Shown here: piece by piece, positions 52,276-64,000 of the stretch
Layout of the letters: each line of letters starts with the position of its first letter
Numbering within the stretch: the stretch's first letter is position 1
Assembly (NCBI GenBank): GCA_963662175.1
Contig: OY759223.1
Span: 7,101,549 to 7,165,548 of the forward strand
Source of the DNA: Aradus depressus
Taxonomy: Eukaryota > Arthropoda > Insecta > Hemiptera > Aradidae
DNA length: 64,000 bases
Direction of reading: 5' to 3'
Program-made: the position numbers and the translations under genes
Notes under the pieces: generated by a model
What the model was told of the DNA's origin: nothing
Database searches by the model: none
What the model saw: only the letters and a program-made list of their open reading frames with translations

Positions 52276-52959
52276 AAAGCCTACAGCAAAACTTAAACGT
52301 AAGTTTCTGCTCTGCTTCTAAACCTTCCAACTCTTTATTTGCTCGACCCTTAACTTCAGTTTTCGATCTCTGAGTTTGAGCCTGCACTTCAACACACATA
52401 AGTTTCTCTCGCTCTACTTCTTCAGGCCCTTTATTTGGTGGTCTAAATCTCTTCTACACCGCACCTCATACGAATATTTCCGCTCTCCCTCTAAACTTCC
52501 AATATCTCAAGTAAACAAGCACTATACACTATACACTGAGCTACCAGCGCCCTCAAGAACCGTGATGTTGCTTTATCCGTGGTACTCAGCCCATCATTAC
52601 CCCCGCTAATCGGGAGTAGTAATTACTTTGATGAGATTCCGACAATCAGTTAAGCCAGACATAGATCATAATAGAATCAAAGATAATGTCATGTTACGAT
52701 AACAGTGATTTAATCAGGGTAACTAATACTGGATTTGGTCATGAACCTGGGCTTGATATCCTCCCTCACGCAACTACATAGAAAATATCCGATAACACCA
52801 GTGATTTCTCATATAATATGAATTATACTGTGCTATCGTCGTTATCAGAAGGTTTCTAATATAATTAAACAACATTGAAGCGGTGCTAAACCACTATATT
52901 TTCACAAAGTCAAAATCGGGGAATATCGAACCGGACGAAATATGCTTGTGTCTGTACTA

Positions 52960-53300
52960 CATCAGCTATACGAAGTACAGCGAAGTTATGAAATTAACTT
53001 TTCGCCCCCCTCCCCTTAAAAATCAGTCGACTGTTAGCGCTAATATTCCACAGTTGACAGTTTTTAAGTTGAGCCCCCCTCCGATCCCCCTTTCCATTTT
53101 GACGATTCCGCTGAATATTAATGTGTCGTCTTTTGAATTCACATATGAAATTTTGTGTCAATACATTCATTACGACAGTTATTGAGAATTTTGAGTTGAG
53201 GCTACAATTCCCTTTGCGCAATTCTGTTTCAAAAAATTAGTGTCGTCCTTTCTGGGTTCTGGGTATACAAATAAAGTATGAAGTTAAAATAAGTTATCAA
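52960..53300 (+). repeat. B-family copy
   Basis: catcagctatacgaagtacagc through gtcaatacattcattacgacag. Confidence 0.55.
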
Positions 53301-54765
53301 AAATTTTTTCTTCATTTTTTTGAATCGGAGTGGACATTAAATTCCGGTCAAAACACAACAAATTCTTGACCAAATACGTAACTTCCGTTCAATGAAAGTA
53401 ATGGACACAAAATTCAATAAGAGTATTCAGAAGTCGTTGAGTAATAAGACACCTATTAATTTTCAACCATACCAATTGTTCGAACAAGTACAAAACTTCA
53501 AAATCTTTAATTAGTTTTTATTTTAACTATTCATACTTCGTTTTTTGTATATACTGAATTGAGAAGGCACTGTGTGTGCAACGTAAGGCATGATGGCGGA
53601 CTAATGGCGACTGTATTGTGGTGTTTGGACTTACAATTAGTGATGTTGAGTTGACAATTTAAAATACACAAATATCTAACTATAATATAAGGCAACTTCT
53701 ACTTTTGCTTGATGACTTTGTCGAGTGGATCTCAACAACGATAAGTTATATGTTTAATTATACAAAAATATTTTGCATTGTACCTCTCCTTGGGTCTAAC
53801 TGATTCATTGTTTAATTGTTTGTACACTAACTGTCTTCAAATCATCAATGTTTATTACGCGACGTATTACGTTAATTCACAAGCCTCCAGGAATCTAAAA
53901 TAAGTAAAAAAAATATTCAAGGTAAAATTTGTGTATCAACACGATACCTGATAGTGTATAAACCGAGACGAAATTCTATACGTGTACCCTGAACATGCGA
54001 GAGTGCAGTCTTTAAATTATTCGGCGTTAAAATAAACATACATTTAAATAATTGCGCATTATTATTAATGAAGAAAAGTTATATTATCATTTATGTGTTA
54101 TTATTCCACTCTCATTCCATTGATAATCACCGTAAGTGCCAACTTTTCTGAAAGGCCTAAAATTAAATTTCCAAAAAATATCAGTTTATTTTAAGGTATT
54201 ATATAAAATATTCTTTTCATTATCCAACAAATAATATAATAGGTTTTCCTTTGCAAATCGGGTTGAATAGTGTTTGGAAAAGTAATAATATCCCTTCTGT
54301 TTTAACAGTTAGGGTTATATTTTTATTTATATATTTCTTTTTACTAAAACAAATAACTAATATATCAAAAAATTTTCAATTAAAACAAAATCATATTGTT
54401 GTTACTTACCGTGTTGTGAATTAATACCTTACGTGTTGTTTAATTTAACAAATAAAATGTCTGAAAGGTTATGCTAAGCACTGAATTACTTAAATTTAGT
54501 TTCAAGTAATTAACGAAAAAGTCAACGTTTATGTTTCTTTAACAAATGTGCAAAAATAAATTAGAAATTGATGAGCTTAATATATAACAAAGCAGATTAC
54601 GTTATAAAATAGTTAACGAGGATTTGAGAATATCCTTTCACGGAAGATTTAACGATAACACAAGTCGCAACTAATCGCAGTACCATACCGGCAGGTTATC
54701 ATGGGGTTATTGGTGGCATGGCAACGTTATCCATGCTTTTTTAGCTCAACTTTGTATTTCAGCAA
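53301..54765. other. Intronic stretch, no feature recognised
   Basis: AT-rich, no convincing ORF or repeat. Confidence 0.4.
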
Positions 54766-54769
54766 CTGG

Positions 54770-54975
54770 AAGTATAGGAGGAGTTATGTAATCTGTCAGA
54801 AATTCTATATTAATTCTAAAAATAAAGAAAATTCCTGCCAGAATGAGTATATCGACATGAAATTTTATATGTGTAACCATAAACTCGGAAGGACACCAAA
54901 TTTTTTCAGCCGAATTGCCCAAAGAGAAGGGGAACTTAACTCAAAATCCCCAATAACTGCGGATATATAAGTGTA
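54770..54975 (-). repeat. B-family fragment
   Basis: agtataggaggagttatgta, gaatgagtatatcgacatga. Confidence 0.55.
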
Positions 54976-55912
54976 TACTTTCTTATACATATAGTATAAA
55001 GCAAGGATCGACAAAAAAAAAGAAAAAATACAATTCTTCATTTGCGAATTGATGAAAAAATTGTAATTGATCAAAAATATATTTTCAATTACACATATAA
55101 TTTGTAATTAGAGATTAATAAATCTTCAATTACCCAAAAAATTGTAATGGTACCAAAAGTATGTTGTCAATTACCCAAGCAAGTCATTACCCAAGCAAGT
55201 CATTACCTATTTCCTAGTTTATTTATTCATTAAGTTGTAACTTCGATCTTTTGAAATTCTTCCGTCAATTTTTATTTATTTTTCATTATTTCCGTAATTA
55301 AATGTAGCTTCAAGAAATTAATAATTTTCCTTCAATTCGATTTTTTTTTTGTTTTTTTTTTTCATATTTCCTTATTTGTTTAATTGATAATGTAGCTTCG
55401 AGAAATTAACAATTTTTCCTCCAACTGGAAATTTATTTATTTTCAATTTTTCATTCTCGAATAATGAATAATATAGCTTGGAGAGATTAACAATTTATCC
55501 ACTAGTTGAAATTTATTTTTATCCATTATTCATTCTCGAGTAATTGATATTGTAGCTTCAGTAAATTGTGAAATTTTCTTTTAATTGAAATTCTTATTTT
55601 TTGATAGTGTTTTATTTATTTATTACAAATTCCACAATATGTCCGCGTTCCTCAACATAGAAGTTTTTGGGTAAATTGATAATAACTCTCGAAAATGTTC
55701 ATAGAAATATCATTGTTGCCGATGCCTGATGTAAAAAAGTATTGTAACTCGTGCAAATATCCGATATCGATTTTGCAAGTGATTTATACGTTTCAAGGTT
55801 CCCTGAAAACGTTTGGTCATTTTCGCGATGTGAACTTTGTGAGCGCTCGAACGCAAGTTTCACATGGGATAGCCCTAAAATCGTTTGATTGTAGCTATGA
55901 ATTTAAAATTTA
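54976..55912. other. Intronic stretch with imperfect repeats of a 'tagcttcgagaaattaa' motif
   Basis: Variants of aattgataatgtagcttcga followed by gaaattaacaatttttcc recur four or five times at 55290-55590, about 75-80 bp apart, forming a decayed tandem array. 'aattacccaagcaagtc' occurs as an immediate duplicate near 55175. Confidence 0.6.
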
Positions 55913-56256
55913 GAGGGCGCCGGTAGCTCAGTGGTATGCGTGCTTGACTTCTGAGCTCAAGGTCGTGGGTTCGTAGCCCGACCGAGGCCCTTAGTTTATT
56001 TTATCTGGGAGTTAAAATAAACTTAAGCACGCCGTCCTTCGGATGGGACGTTAAGCGATGGTCCCAAGCCTGTACGATGTTAGGTAGGTACTCGTTAAAG
56101 ACCCCTACCCTAGATGAATAAAAATTTAGGGTAGGCAAAATTTAGGACTCCCACAGTAGAGTCGGGCTCATGTCCACCAGAGTGACGAAAGAGCGCTCTG
56201 GTAGTAGGCGATATGATCTCGTAGTTAAAGCCCGGGCATGAGTAATAAAACCTAAC
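55913..56256 (+). repeat. Full-length SINE with 8-bp TSD
   Basis: Starts GAGGGCGCCGG and ends aataaaacctaacc. taaaattt flanks both sides (55904-55911, 56257-56264). Confidence 0.88.
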
Positions 56257-56264
56257 CTAAAATT

Positions 56265-57600
56265 TGAAATGAAGTTGTCATATGTGCTAACTTAGATCTC
56301 ATACGTTTTTGAAAATCGGACGAAAAATAAAACCACTTTACTTCGGGACCTAAGATAAATTTTACATATTATCATATTTCCTAAATTATTCTATCATAAT
56401 CAAAGTTATTCCTTTTTTGTTCATTTTACTCATTTATATATTTTTATCATGCATTTATTTATTTTTTATTTTATCTTATTTTATTTAACTATTTTTCTTT
56501 TTCTTCTCTCTCCTCCCACTTTTCTATCTACCCCCTACTGTCTAAAGTTAATTTTATTTCAAACCTTGTCTGGGCATCCTTTTCTCTTTTATAATCAACC
56601 ATCATAGTATTATGCTCAGTCGATTTTTATTATCAATTTTATTTATTTCTTAGTTATATAGATTTTCTTTTTTACTTATTCTCTTTTATTTATATAGATA
56701 CTTTTTTATTTATTTTTTTCATCATAATGAAGTTGTTAATTTTATGGTTTTTTTCCTGTTAATCTTTTGTTTATTTATTTTTTTAGTTGTATAGTTTTTC
56801 TCCAATGTAGCACTAATTTTATTTACCTATCTTTTTATTTCTTTATACTGATACTATATTTCATTGTTTTCTGTTCTTTACTCTGGATGTATTTATTCTT
56901 AGGGGACCTCGGTCCCAGAATAATAAAATTTCTATTCATTTCATTTCATGATATTTTTCACTTAATCAAAAATCTTTTCAGATAAACGTAGAGAAACCTG
57001 GAAGGCACATTTTATAATAGTGAAACCCGTCTTAAAATGTCGTTTTGGAACCCTGTAGTAGATGTTTCTCCCTCTCAATTTCAATTCATATTGGCGTTGA
57101 GGGTATATGATTGCACATGAAAGTAATGCGCTGGCGTCAGCGGTTTTTATATACTACAGTAATGCTAGTATGAATTGAATTTGGGAAGGGGGTGGGAGAG
57201 TGATCTGTACAATGGTGGTTGGTATAAGAAAGTCCTGTGTTGGCCACATCACATTTTTTTTTTTTTTTTTTTCTATTCTGGATGTCCAATTTCATTGGGC
57301 GGAGGGTGAAAAATATATCGAAAACGTGAGGTAAGAAAGGGCTTTTAGCTGATTCTGGGGGCTAAGGAACAGAACAAAACTGGAGAGGACAAAGTGGGAT
57401 AGCCCTGTCAACAGAAGGATAGCTGTAGATTTGTATCCTTCAGGAGGATGGTGTCCATGTCAACCATCTATCTACTTCATCTGTAGAGGAGAGGGGGGTT
57501 TGTTGGTCAGTCTGTCTTCTTCTAAACAGTGGACAATAGAATAAAGAGGGTCTGTCAATGGCCTCTCTCTTTGGCGCAATTGTGTAAGATGCTTACGGAC
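56265..57600. other. Intronic stretch, T-rich
   Basis: Long T/A-rich sequence with ttattttattt motifs. No exon or repeat recognised; a poly-T run at 57249-57270. Confidence 0.4.
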
Positions 57601-57607
57601 CACCGTA

Positions 57608-57745
57608 AGGTAGGCAACATTTAGGACTCTCATAGTAGAATCGGGCTCATGTCCACCAGAATGACGAAAGAGCGCTCTGGTAGTAGGAGATATGACCCCG
57701 TATTTAAAGGCCGGGCATGAGTCGTATTAACCAACCAACCACATC
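57608..57745 (+). repeat. SINE fragment, plus orientation
   Basis: gtaggcaacatttaggactc ... aaggccgggcatgagtcgta; tail half only. Confidence 0.7.
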
Positions 57746-57935
57746 AGATAATTTTAATTTTTTGAGTCAATAAGAACATTACAGGGGGGAAAAAAGTTGA
57801 TTTCAGTTAACTGATTGAGAATAATGTTATTCATTTGTACAGAACTAATCATATTGAACGACACAGAGCCAATCTGGTTGATATGATCATATAGGAGATT
57901 ATATCAGAACAAGTGGAGTTCTCTATTAGAATGAA

Positions 57936-58216
57936 ATGCCCGGGCTTTAACTCTGGTGGACATGAGCCCAACTCTACTCTAGGAGTCCTAAATTTTGCTT
58001 ACCCTAAATTTTTATTCTAGGGTAGGAGGGGTCTTTAACGAGTACCTGACATCGTACAGGCTAGGGACCATCGCTTAACGTCCCATGCGAAGAACGGCGT
58101 GCTTAAGTTTATTTTAACTCCCAGATAAAATAAACTAACGGCCTCGGTCGGGTTACGAACCCACGTTCTTGAGCTCAGAAGTCAAGCACGCATACCACTG
58201 AGCTACCGGCGCCCTC
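57936..58216 (-). repeat. SINE copy with small internal deletion
   Basis: Starts within the tail half (atgcccgggctttaac, then a jump to tctggtggacatgagccc), and the rest through ctaccggcgccctc is complete. Confidence 0.8.
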
Positions 58217-58239
58217 AGTTTTCCACTATATCGACACAA

Positions 58240-58574
58240 ATAAATAAATAATATTCAAATAAAAAAATAAAAATAGTCAGAAATGGTTCTTTTACAACTG
58301 TAGGGGATGTTAAATAATATTCTAAGTCTGATTTCAGCTCCTTTTGGAAAAGCTCCAAATGTATTTTCCAGTTGTTTTTTGCTTTTCTTTTGGACACTCG
58401 GAATAGATTCTCTGTATCATTTTCTTCTACAGACTTAGCCAGTGAAGTGAAACGACTCCATTGTGGTTCCAGTGAGATATAGGCTGCATCTTGGCTACAT
58501 GGCCGTGTTGGATACCGATCTAACTTCATAGAACTGTTAACCCTCCAACCACCAATGATACATAATTGTACCAC
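58240..58574 (-). pseudogene. Unrecognised coding-like fragment
   Basis: About 90 residues on the minus strand look protein-like: GGWRVNSSMKLDRYPTRPCS, then ISLEPQWSRFTSLAKSVEEN and KAKNNWKIHLELFQKEL. It has no splice-site context that I trust and is hemmed in by a B-family terminus on one side and (atttt)n and a SINE on the other. It may be a fragment of a transposon or a retrocopy. No family assigned. Confidence 0.3.
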
Positions 58575-58589
58575 CAGAGTATCGTTTTA

Positions 58590-59352
58590 CTTTTCCAGCT
58601 ATATCTAGTATAGGTGAAGTTATGTAATCGGTCAAAAATTCGATGCGGTGTTTCCAACGGAATATCAAGTTTTCCGTCCTCCAGATTCCAAATATGAAAA
58701 GTTGTCGACCGTTTGCGCTAATATTCAACAGTTGACACAGGGGCTCCTTAATCCTCCATACTAAATTTTGTGTAGATAAATTCTTTACATTTTAGAATTT
58801 TTGAATTAAGCTCCTCCCCTAAACCACTCCTTTCCTTCAGCCGAAATTTGACAGATATGTCGTCATTGGGTTTTGACTTTAAAAATGAAATTTCATGTTA
58901 ATACATTCGGTAGTTATTGGTTTTTTTGAGTTGAGCTCCCCTCTAGTCCCTCTATTCCTTTTGGTCGATTTGGCTGAAAAACAATAAGTGTCGTCGATAG
59001 AGGGATCTGGATTCACATATTAAATTCAGTGTCGATACATTCATTCTATCGGGAGTTATCGTGTTCACAGACAGATAGCAATTTTTTTAAGCAGTTATTA
59101 AAGACATTAAGTTAAGCCTCCCCCCTAATCCCCTCCCTCCCCCGGGTCGGGTTCTCAATTCACATGTAAAATTTCTTGTCGATACATTTCGGGGGTTATC
59201 GTATTCATAGACAGACAGACACACAGAAATGTTGTTTTTTCATATTTGGAATCTAGAGGTCGGAAAACATGAAATTCCGTTGAAAACTCTGCATCGAGTT
59301 TTTGACCAATTACATAACTTCTCATATTCTTTGTATATCTGGGGAAGTGAAG
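58590..59352 (+). repeat. B-family copy, near full length
   Basis: From ccagctatatctagtatagg through four monomer blocks to the terminus gcatcgagtttttgaccaat ... tatctggggaagtga. A second B terminus in inverted form opens the copy, which again gives inverted ends. Confidence 0.7.
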
Positions 59353-60547
59353 CTGTTTTCGCTGATACAAATGAGATATTAACATACTCCTGTATTAAAA
59401 GGCTGACACTGGAAATAGTGTATACTGCCAAAACCTCAAATACTGTCAATTTTCGCACTGATACCAATAACCTGAGCAACATTTATGCCAATTTGCTTCA
59501 AAACTGCTGAATCCATAGTTCTGTCTCCAATCATATTTAAAATATAAAACTGTCTTTTTCAGTGTCTACATTCACCGAGTTTTTTTTATAGATTAATTTC
59601 ATTGTGTGTCTATTTATTTTTTATTATGTATTATTTCATTTTTGGTTAGTGTCACTTCTGTCTAAAATTCTTCATTTAATTAATAAGTTAAATTATGTTA
59701 CTATTTATATAATTATATATATATTTTTTTTCTTAACATAGTAAAATATCTGTTAGCCAGTAGGTAGTTCTCTACAAATTTAAGTGCCGTTAACTGGGGT
59801 TTTCCCAGGATTTATTATCTGTTACCCTCGACCCTTCTGTACCCTTAGTTGAACGTAAGACTTCACAGTCTTCATGCCTTCTCCTCAACCATCTATATTC
59901 ATTGTAAGTTTTCTTGTTGTTCATCAATGTGTATATGTATGTGGATGTATAGTTATGTATATATGTATTTAAGTGGATGTATGTATGTTGTGATTGTATA
60001 TTTATGTACCTATATATAATTTTAATCGATCACTCATTATATTTTTCCAATCTTGATTCCCCCATGTTTGTCTTGTTTTTGTTAGGCCCTAATGATGATA
60101 TGAAATATATCGAAACGTTGGCATTTGAATAGTGTTTTCATCATTGACTGACCCTCAATACCCCAGAATTTTGAATTCTACAGTCGCTAGCAAACATCTA
60201 CTCCTGTATATGATGTTCCATCCTTATTGTTACCTCCCAGCTGATATCTCCCTCAACCTAAGCACAAATCCTGTCTGTGTGTTCTTTTATACATTTTCTA
60301 TCCTAATGGCAGAAATAATTGAAATTTACCGTTTTCCTGGATATAAAAAAAAAAAAATGTAGTGATGTGTTGGGTATTGACACAGTCTGAGTGTCCATAC
60401 ATTGCCATCGTCCCTAAACCTGAAAGAACAATGCCACCGACTGTCTTGTCTTTTCATGTCACACATCTCCTTTCGGATCACTTTTTAATAAATAATTTAT
60501 ATTAAATAAACTCTGCTGGAAAAATTTTTAATTACATTCATAAGTTA
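59353..60547. other. Intronic stretch with a hammerhead-like motif
   Basis: No exon seen. A ctaatga-[gatat gaaat atatc]-gaaac arrangement lies at 60089-60116 (see findings). Otherwise T-rich. Confidence 0.4.
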
Positions 60548-60745
60548 GAAGGTGCTGGTAGCTCAGTGATAGCGGTGTGGGTTCCAAACCCGCCCGAGCC
60601 CCTTAGGTTTTTTTACCTCAAGCGAAATAAGCTTGAGCACGCCATACTTCGTATAGTAGGTCCCGACCCTGTACAATGTCAGGTACCCTACTCGTTTAAG
60701 GTCCCTCCCTTACTTTAGGTGAATAAAAATTCAGGACTCCTTTAG
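60548..60745 (+). repeat. SINE copy, old and divergent
   Basis: ggtgctggtagctcagtgat and gggttccaaacccgcc keep the A- and B-box regions; the body is shortened and mutated. Confidence 0.65.
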
Positions 60746-61508
60746 CTCTTGTGATGTATAAAAAAAATACACACATAAAATTATTAATGTTAAAAAAATA
60801 ATTATATTTATTTTTCTATAAAAAGCAATTTTCTTTTAAAAACAAAAGTAGAAAACAAAACACGGCCATCAGCTGTTTTTTTAGTGTGTGGAGAGACGCA
60901 TAATTTTAAATTCCAATGAAATCTTATCAATCTGACTACTAGCGCTACGGGTGTGCCGATAGTGAACTACTACTGATAAGGATTGTTTGTGAAGCTACCT
61001 GAGCGGAAAAATCTATATTTTCACTGATTTGAACAACGAGAGGGTCAGGCTATAATTTTTTTGCGGGCGGAACGCCCGCTATAATACCTCTGTGAATTAA
61101 TACAACGTAAATCGCAATCGTAAAAATAATTCTAATGATCAGGAACCAGAGAAAACACATAACTGGATGAAAATATGTAAACAAGGATGATTCACTACGG
61201 ATGTTCATCAAAAGTGACATAATGTAAGTGGGCCTTTAGTCATGATTGTTGTTAAAAAATAAAAAACTCTGAGACAAAAAAGTTTAATTGAAAAAACTTG
61301 TAAATTTCTCCCTTTTTCTAAAACCCTTGAAAATAAGTATCTAATCGATATATCGCAAGAGATTCTTTTCATGCAGAACAACCTGATCTAATTGGTTGTT
61401 AACAATATTGTCCGAAAAAAAAATATATGTTTTCTTATATTTTCACTATTTCTCTTTATGCTCATTTTATTTATTATAGTACAGAAAATATTGAAGTGAA
61501 TTACTTAC
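60746..61508. other. Intronic stretch, no feature recognised
   Basis: AT-rich. No ORF or repeat identified. Confidence 0.4.
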
Positions 61509-61573
61509 GTTATGTTTAACACTTTCACGTCCTCAATTTTGGAGAGACTTGCTGATCGAAGGTACTTTGTCAT
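61509..61573 (-). CDS. Adhesion GPCR, exon b: central SEA segment
   Basis: This exon encodes 21 residues plus two bases (MTKYLRSASLSKIEDVKVLN and I). Borders are gttttcag|ATGACA and AACATAAC|gtaagt. The LSKIEDVKVLNIT stretch matches the loop and strand that follow the second helix of SEA domains. Phases fit exons a and c exactly (0 and split codon AC|A). Too short to stand out as an ORF; it is supported by its borders and by domain continuity. Confidence 0.85.
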
Positions 61574-61678
61574 CTGAAAACAGAAAAAAAAAATTATAAA
61601 ATCAATTATTATTATTTGTATAAAAATACAGCTGTTAGGAATGAATATACAAAGATGGACTAGTCGCATTTTGTGTTA

Positions 61679-62335
61679 AGGCTCCTCTACACTATGGCCC
61701 ATCTTGAGCCACTGTGAGCCATCACCATTGTGTAGAGGGGTAGATGGCCTGTAGTGGCCTAAGTAGTGGATGATGGAGATGGTGAGGGCCATGGATGGCG
61801 TTGGGAGCGGTCCGACTACACACATCAAAGGAGGCCAGCATGAGCAAGTAAGCTGCGCAGTGGCTAAAGTGGCATGTCCACACCATGGGCCATCATTATT
61901 TCCTTTATCGCACGCTTATCAGTGCCTGCTGCTTGTCACGATAACACTGATTTTAGTAATTATTATTATTTAATTATAACGAAATATTTAGTTTATTGAG
62001 ATATTAGTTTATTGAAATATTTAGTTTTTTGAAATATTTAGTTTTCTATAACAAGAAATAGCTGTTTATTATTAATCATTCTTTTTTTTTGCCATTTTTT
62101 CCTGTTAACATTTTGTGTAACTATGTGTACGTATACGTGTTGGCCAAACACAAAGCCACCGCCGCGATTTCCTCGACCTCCATACTAGTTACTAGGCAAC
62201 TTTATGAGAAATTATAAATTCACTGTGGCCCATTCATGCACATCTAGATGGACCACTGTGTGGATGCGTCCATTCAGGCCATGATAATGGTGACGATCAT
62301 GATGGCCCACAATGAGCCATAGTGTAGAGGAGCCT
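61679..62335. mobile_element. Inverted-repeat element, 657 bp, TTA target duplication
   Basis: The ends AGGCTCCTCTACACTATGGC and its inverse (gccatagtgtagaggagcct) are flanked by TTA (61676-61678 and 62336-62338). GGCCCAT-type motifs recur near both ends as subterminal repeats. No transposase. The 3-bp TTA duplication fits PIF/Harbinger. Confidence 0.75.
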
Positions 62336-62714
62336 TTAAAACGAAATGTGAACAACCAATAGAACAAAAGACGACGATCAGTTGTTTTAAATAGTGAGAA
62401 ACAGTCAAAGTTGTGTTATGGAAGTGAACAGTCTAGAGAGAGAAGTGTATTTAGGGTTAAGGTGTAGTGAACCAGTCTGAGTGAGAGGAGATGTAGGAGT
62501 GAAAATTATAACATTAGAAGAACGTAAAAGAGAAAAGGTACTTTTTATTTATATGTATCTATGCCCAAAATATAAAAACTGAGTGATGAATAGTGGCCAC
62601 TATAAAACAAAAAAGACTGATATCGTTTTAAGTAAATAGTTTGTAAGATTTCTTTTTGTTATTCAATTCATAGTGTAGGTTAAGAAAAAATAAGTCCTAT
62701 ATTTGTTCTCTAAT

Positions 62715-62980
62715 TCTATGTTATTCATTTTCCCTGTTAACCCAATAAGATAACTTATACCTTTGGATTAGATTTAACATTTTTGCAAATTTAGGAAAAC
62801 AAGATGGCATCTCTTTAATATCTTTAGAAGAAATCCAAATGCAAATTTGTTAATTGAATTTTTTTTTTAATACGTGCACTTTCTTCAAAATTGCACGTCT
62901 TGAACTTTCGATATTTTTTTTTAGGGTCCTTTTGGAAACTACTGAAGAAATCAAAATTTAGTGGAAGACCAGCTCATACT
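62715..62980 (+). repeat. F-family repeat, copy 2
   Basis: Inverse of 31165-31430, with matching phrases tgcacgtcttgaactttcg, gggtccttttggaaactac and gatggcatctctttaat. Confidence 0.65.
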
Positions 62981-63367
62981 GGCCATATGAAAATAATGTG
63001 CTGACTTTAATGTTTTTTTTTTCAAGTTCATTGTCCGATTGCAAAATTAAAAAATCTCTATTTGGTGGTAAGCTTGTACATCTCAGAAAATTTTGCAATT
63101 TCGGTAGACCAATGAAACGCCAGAATCAACTTATCCTGGACATTTCATAAAAATCCGTTCGGTAGTTCTCAGATCATGTGTAAGTATTTTTCTAAATTAA
63201 GCCTAATCTAAATGTTTGACGATTTCAATGCTTTCTTGATCTCAAAAATGAGATAGTAACAATGATATTATCAGTTTATATTCTTCAAACCTCAATATTA
63301 AAAGAAATGGGACTTTATGGCTTTATAAAAGGTTTTGTTTATCAGACTGTTTATTCGCCTAAAATTT

Positions 63368-63677
63368 GAGGGCGCCAGTAGCTCAGTGGTATGCGTGCTT
63401 GTCTTCTGAGCTCAAGATAGTGGGATCAAAACCCGGCCGAGGCAGTTAGGTCATTTTATCTGGGAGGTGAAATAAACTTAAGCATGCCCTCCTTCGGATG
63501 GGACGTTAAGCGATGGTCCCGAGCCTGTACGATGTCAGGTACTCGTTAAAGACCCCCTGCCCTAGGTGACTAAAAATGAGTCGGGCTCATGTCCACCAAA
63601 GTGACGAAAGAGCGCTCCGGTAGTAGGTGATATATGACCTCGTAGTTAAAAGCCCGGGCATGAATCATAATAATTAA
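63368..63677 (+). repeat. SINE copy, plus orientation
   Basis: Starts GAGGGCGCCAG and runs to gcccgggcatgaatcataa, with a 40-bp deletion in the body and no CCTAA tail. It ends within about 10 bp of exon a. Confidence 0.85.
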
Positions 63678-63683
63678 CTTTAC

Positions 63684-63775
63684 CTGTTTTTGTAGTTTGG
63701 TTTCAAGACCTTTCCCAGCCTGGCCTGCCCATGAAGTGTTGACAAGTCTTAGAGTTGCCTCGAAATGGGACATAT
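63684..63775 (-). CDS. Adhesion GPCR, exon a: N-terminal part of SEA domain
   Basis: A 92-bp exon with minus-strand borders ttcctag|ATATGTCC and AAACAG|gtaaag. After two bases that finish an upstream codon it encodes 30 residues. SHFEATLRLVN (residues 2-12) is the first strand of a SEA domain and LETKLQKQ the first helix. NTS is a sequon. The ATG here is internal: the two extra bases mean an earlier exon exists beyond 64000, which should hold the signal peptide. Phase 0 end matches exon b. Confidence 0.87.
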
Positions 63776-64000
63776 CTAGGAACAAATAGAAAAATAATGT
63801 AAGTAGGTAAATGTAGGCTATAGCACAAGTGCATTCAAACTGCATCCACACTTCCATTCTCATAAAAAAAAATTGTCGGTGAATCACCAGTATTGATTTA
63901 ATACAGTTTTTGCTCAACAGTTCTTATGATATTTATAATAATATACTACATTATATTTATGATCTCAATCCCATAAAAATATATAGGTACATAAAGTGTA

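Overview
This is eukaryotic, strongly AT-rich DNA, almost certainly from an arthropod and probably an insect. The grounds are short GC-richer exons with GT/AG borders, Gypsy, jockey-type, RTE-type and pogo/Tigger-type elements, and a tRNA-derived SINE whose tail is made of the arthropod telomere pentamer CCTAA/TTAGG. The order cannot be fixed from sequence alone. There is no bacterial-style gene organisation.

The only host gene I can support lies on the minus strand. Eight exons run from 63775 down to 6558 and encode the extracellular part of an adhesion-type GPCR. In order they give a SEA domain (exons a-c, 63.8 to 47.5 kb), a first Ig domain (d-e, 47.2 and 27.4 kb), a second Ig domain (f and the start of g, 21.6 and 19.5 kb), a hormone-receptor (HormR) cysteine module (g), and the start of a GAIN-like region (h, 6.7 kb). 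Phases agree at every junction except f-g. The first exons lie beyond 64000; the rest of GAIN, the GPS site and the seven-helix domain lie below position 1. Essentially everything else in the window is therefore intronic.

The introns are packed with mobile DNA. (1) About 30 copies or pieces of one tRNA-derived SINE (about 350 bp, 5' end GAGGGCGCCGG, tail CCTAA repeats), several with clean target-site duplications (TSDs). (2) A high-copy family, here called B, with a TACTTCCCCAG terminus and internal monomers of about 147 bp carrying CGATACATTCATTACATCGG. (3) A compact Gypsy element at 8824-11696 with 150-bp LTRs, a 5-bp TSD, Gag, protease and integrase, but no reverse transcriptase or RNase H; it sits inside a jockey-type LINE fragment. 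(4) A solo LTR at 29593-30038. (5) LINE 3' fragments near 20.0, 20.4-21.3, 24.5-25.0 and 33.2-33.7 kb. (6) pogo/Tigger-type elements, one pair lying in a 1.2-kb duplicated block (45.9-47.1 and 50.4-51.6 kb). (7) Foldback and long inverted-repeat elements at 1-6096, 34.6-36.4, 40.8-41.5, 44.9-45.5 and 61.7-62.3 kb. (8) Minisatellites of 45, 44 and 22 bp.

The best candidates for something undescribed are the RT-less but otherwise open Gypsy element, the SINE with the telomere-like tail (including a copy inserted into another copy's tail), and a 1.04-kb inverted-repeat element that carries a single unrecognised 158-residue ORF.
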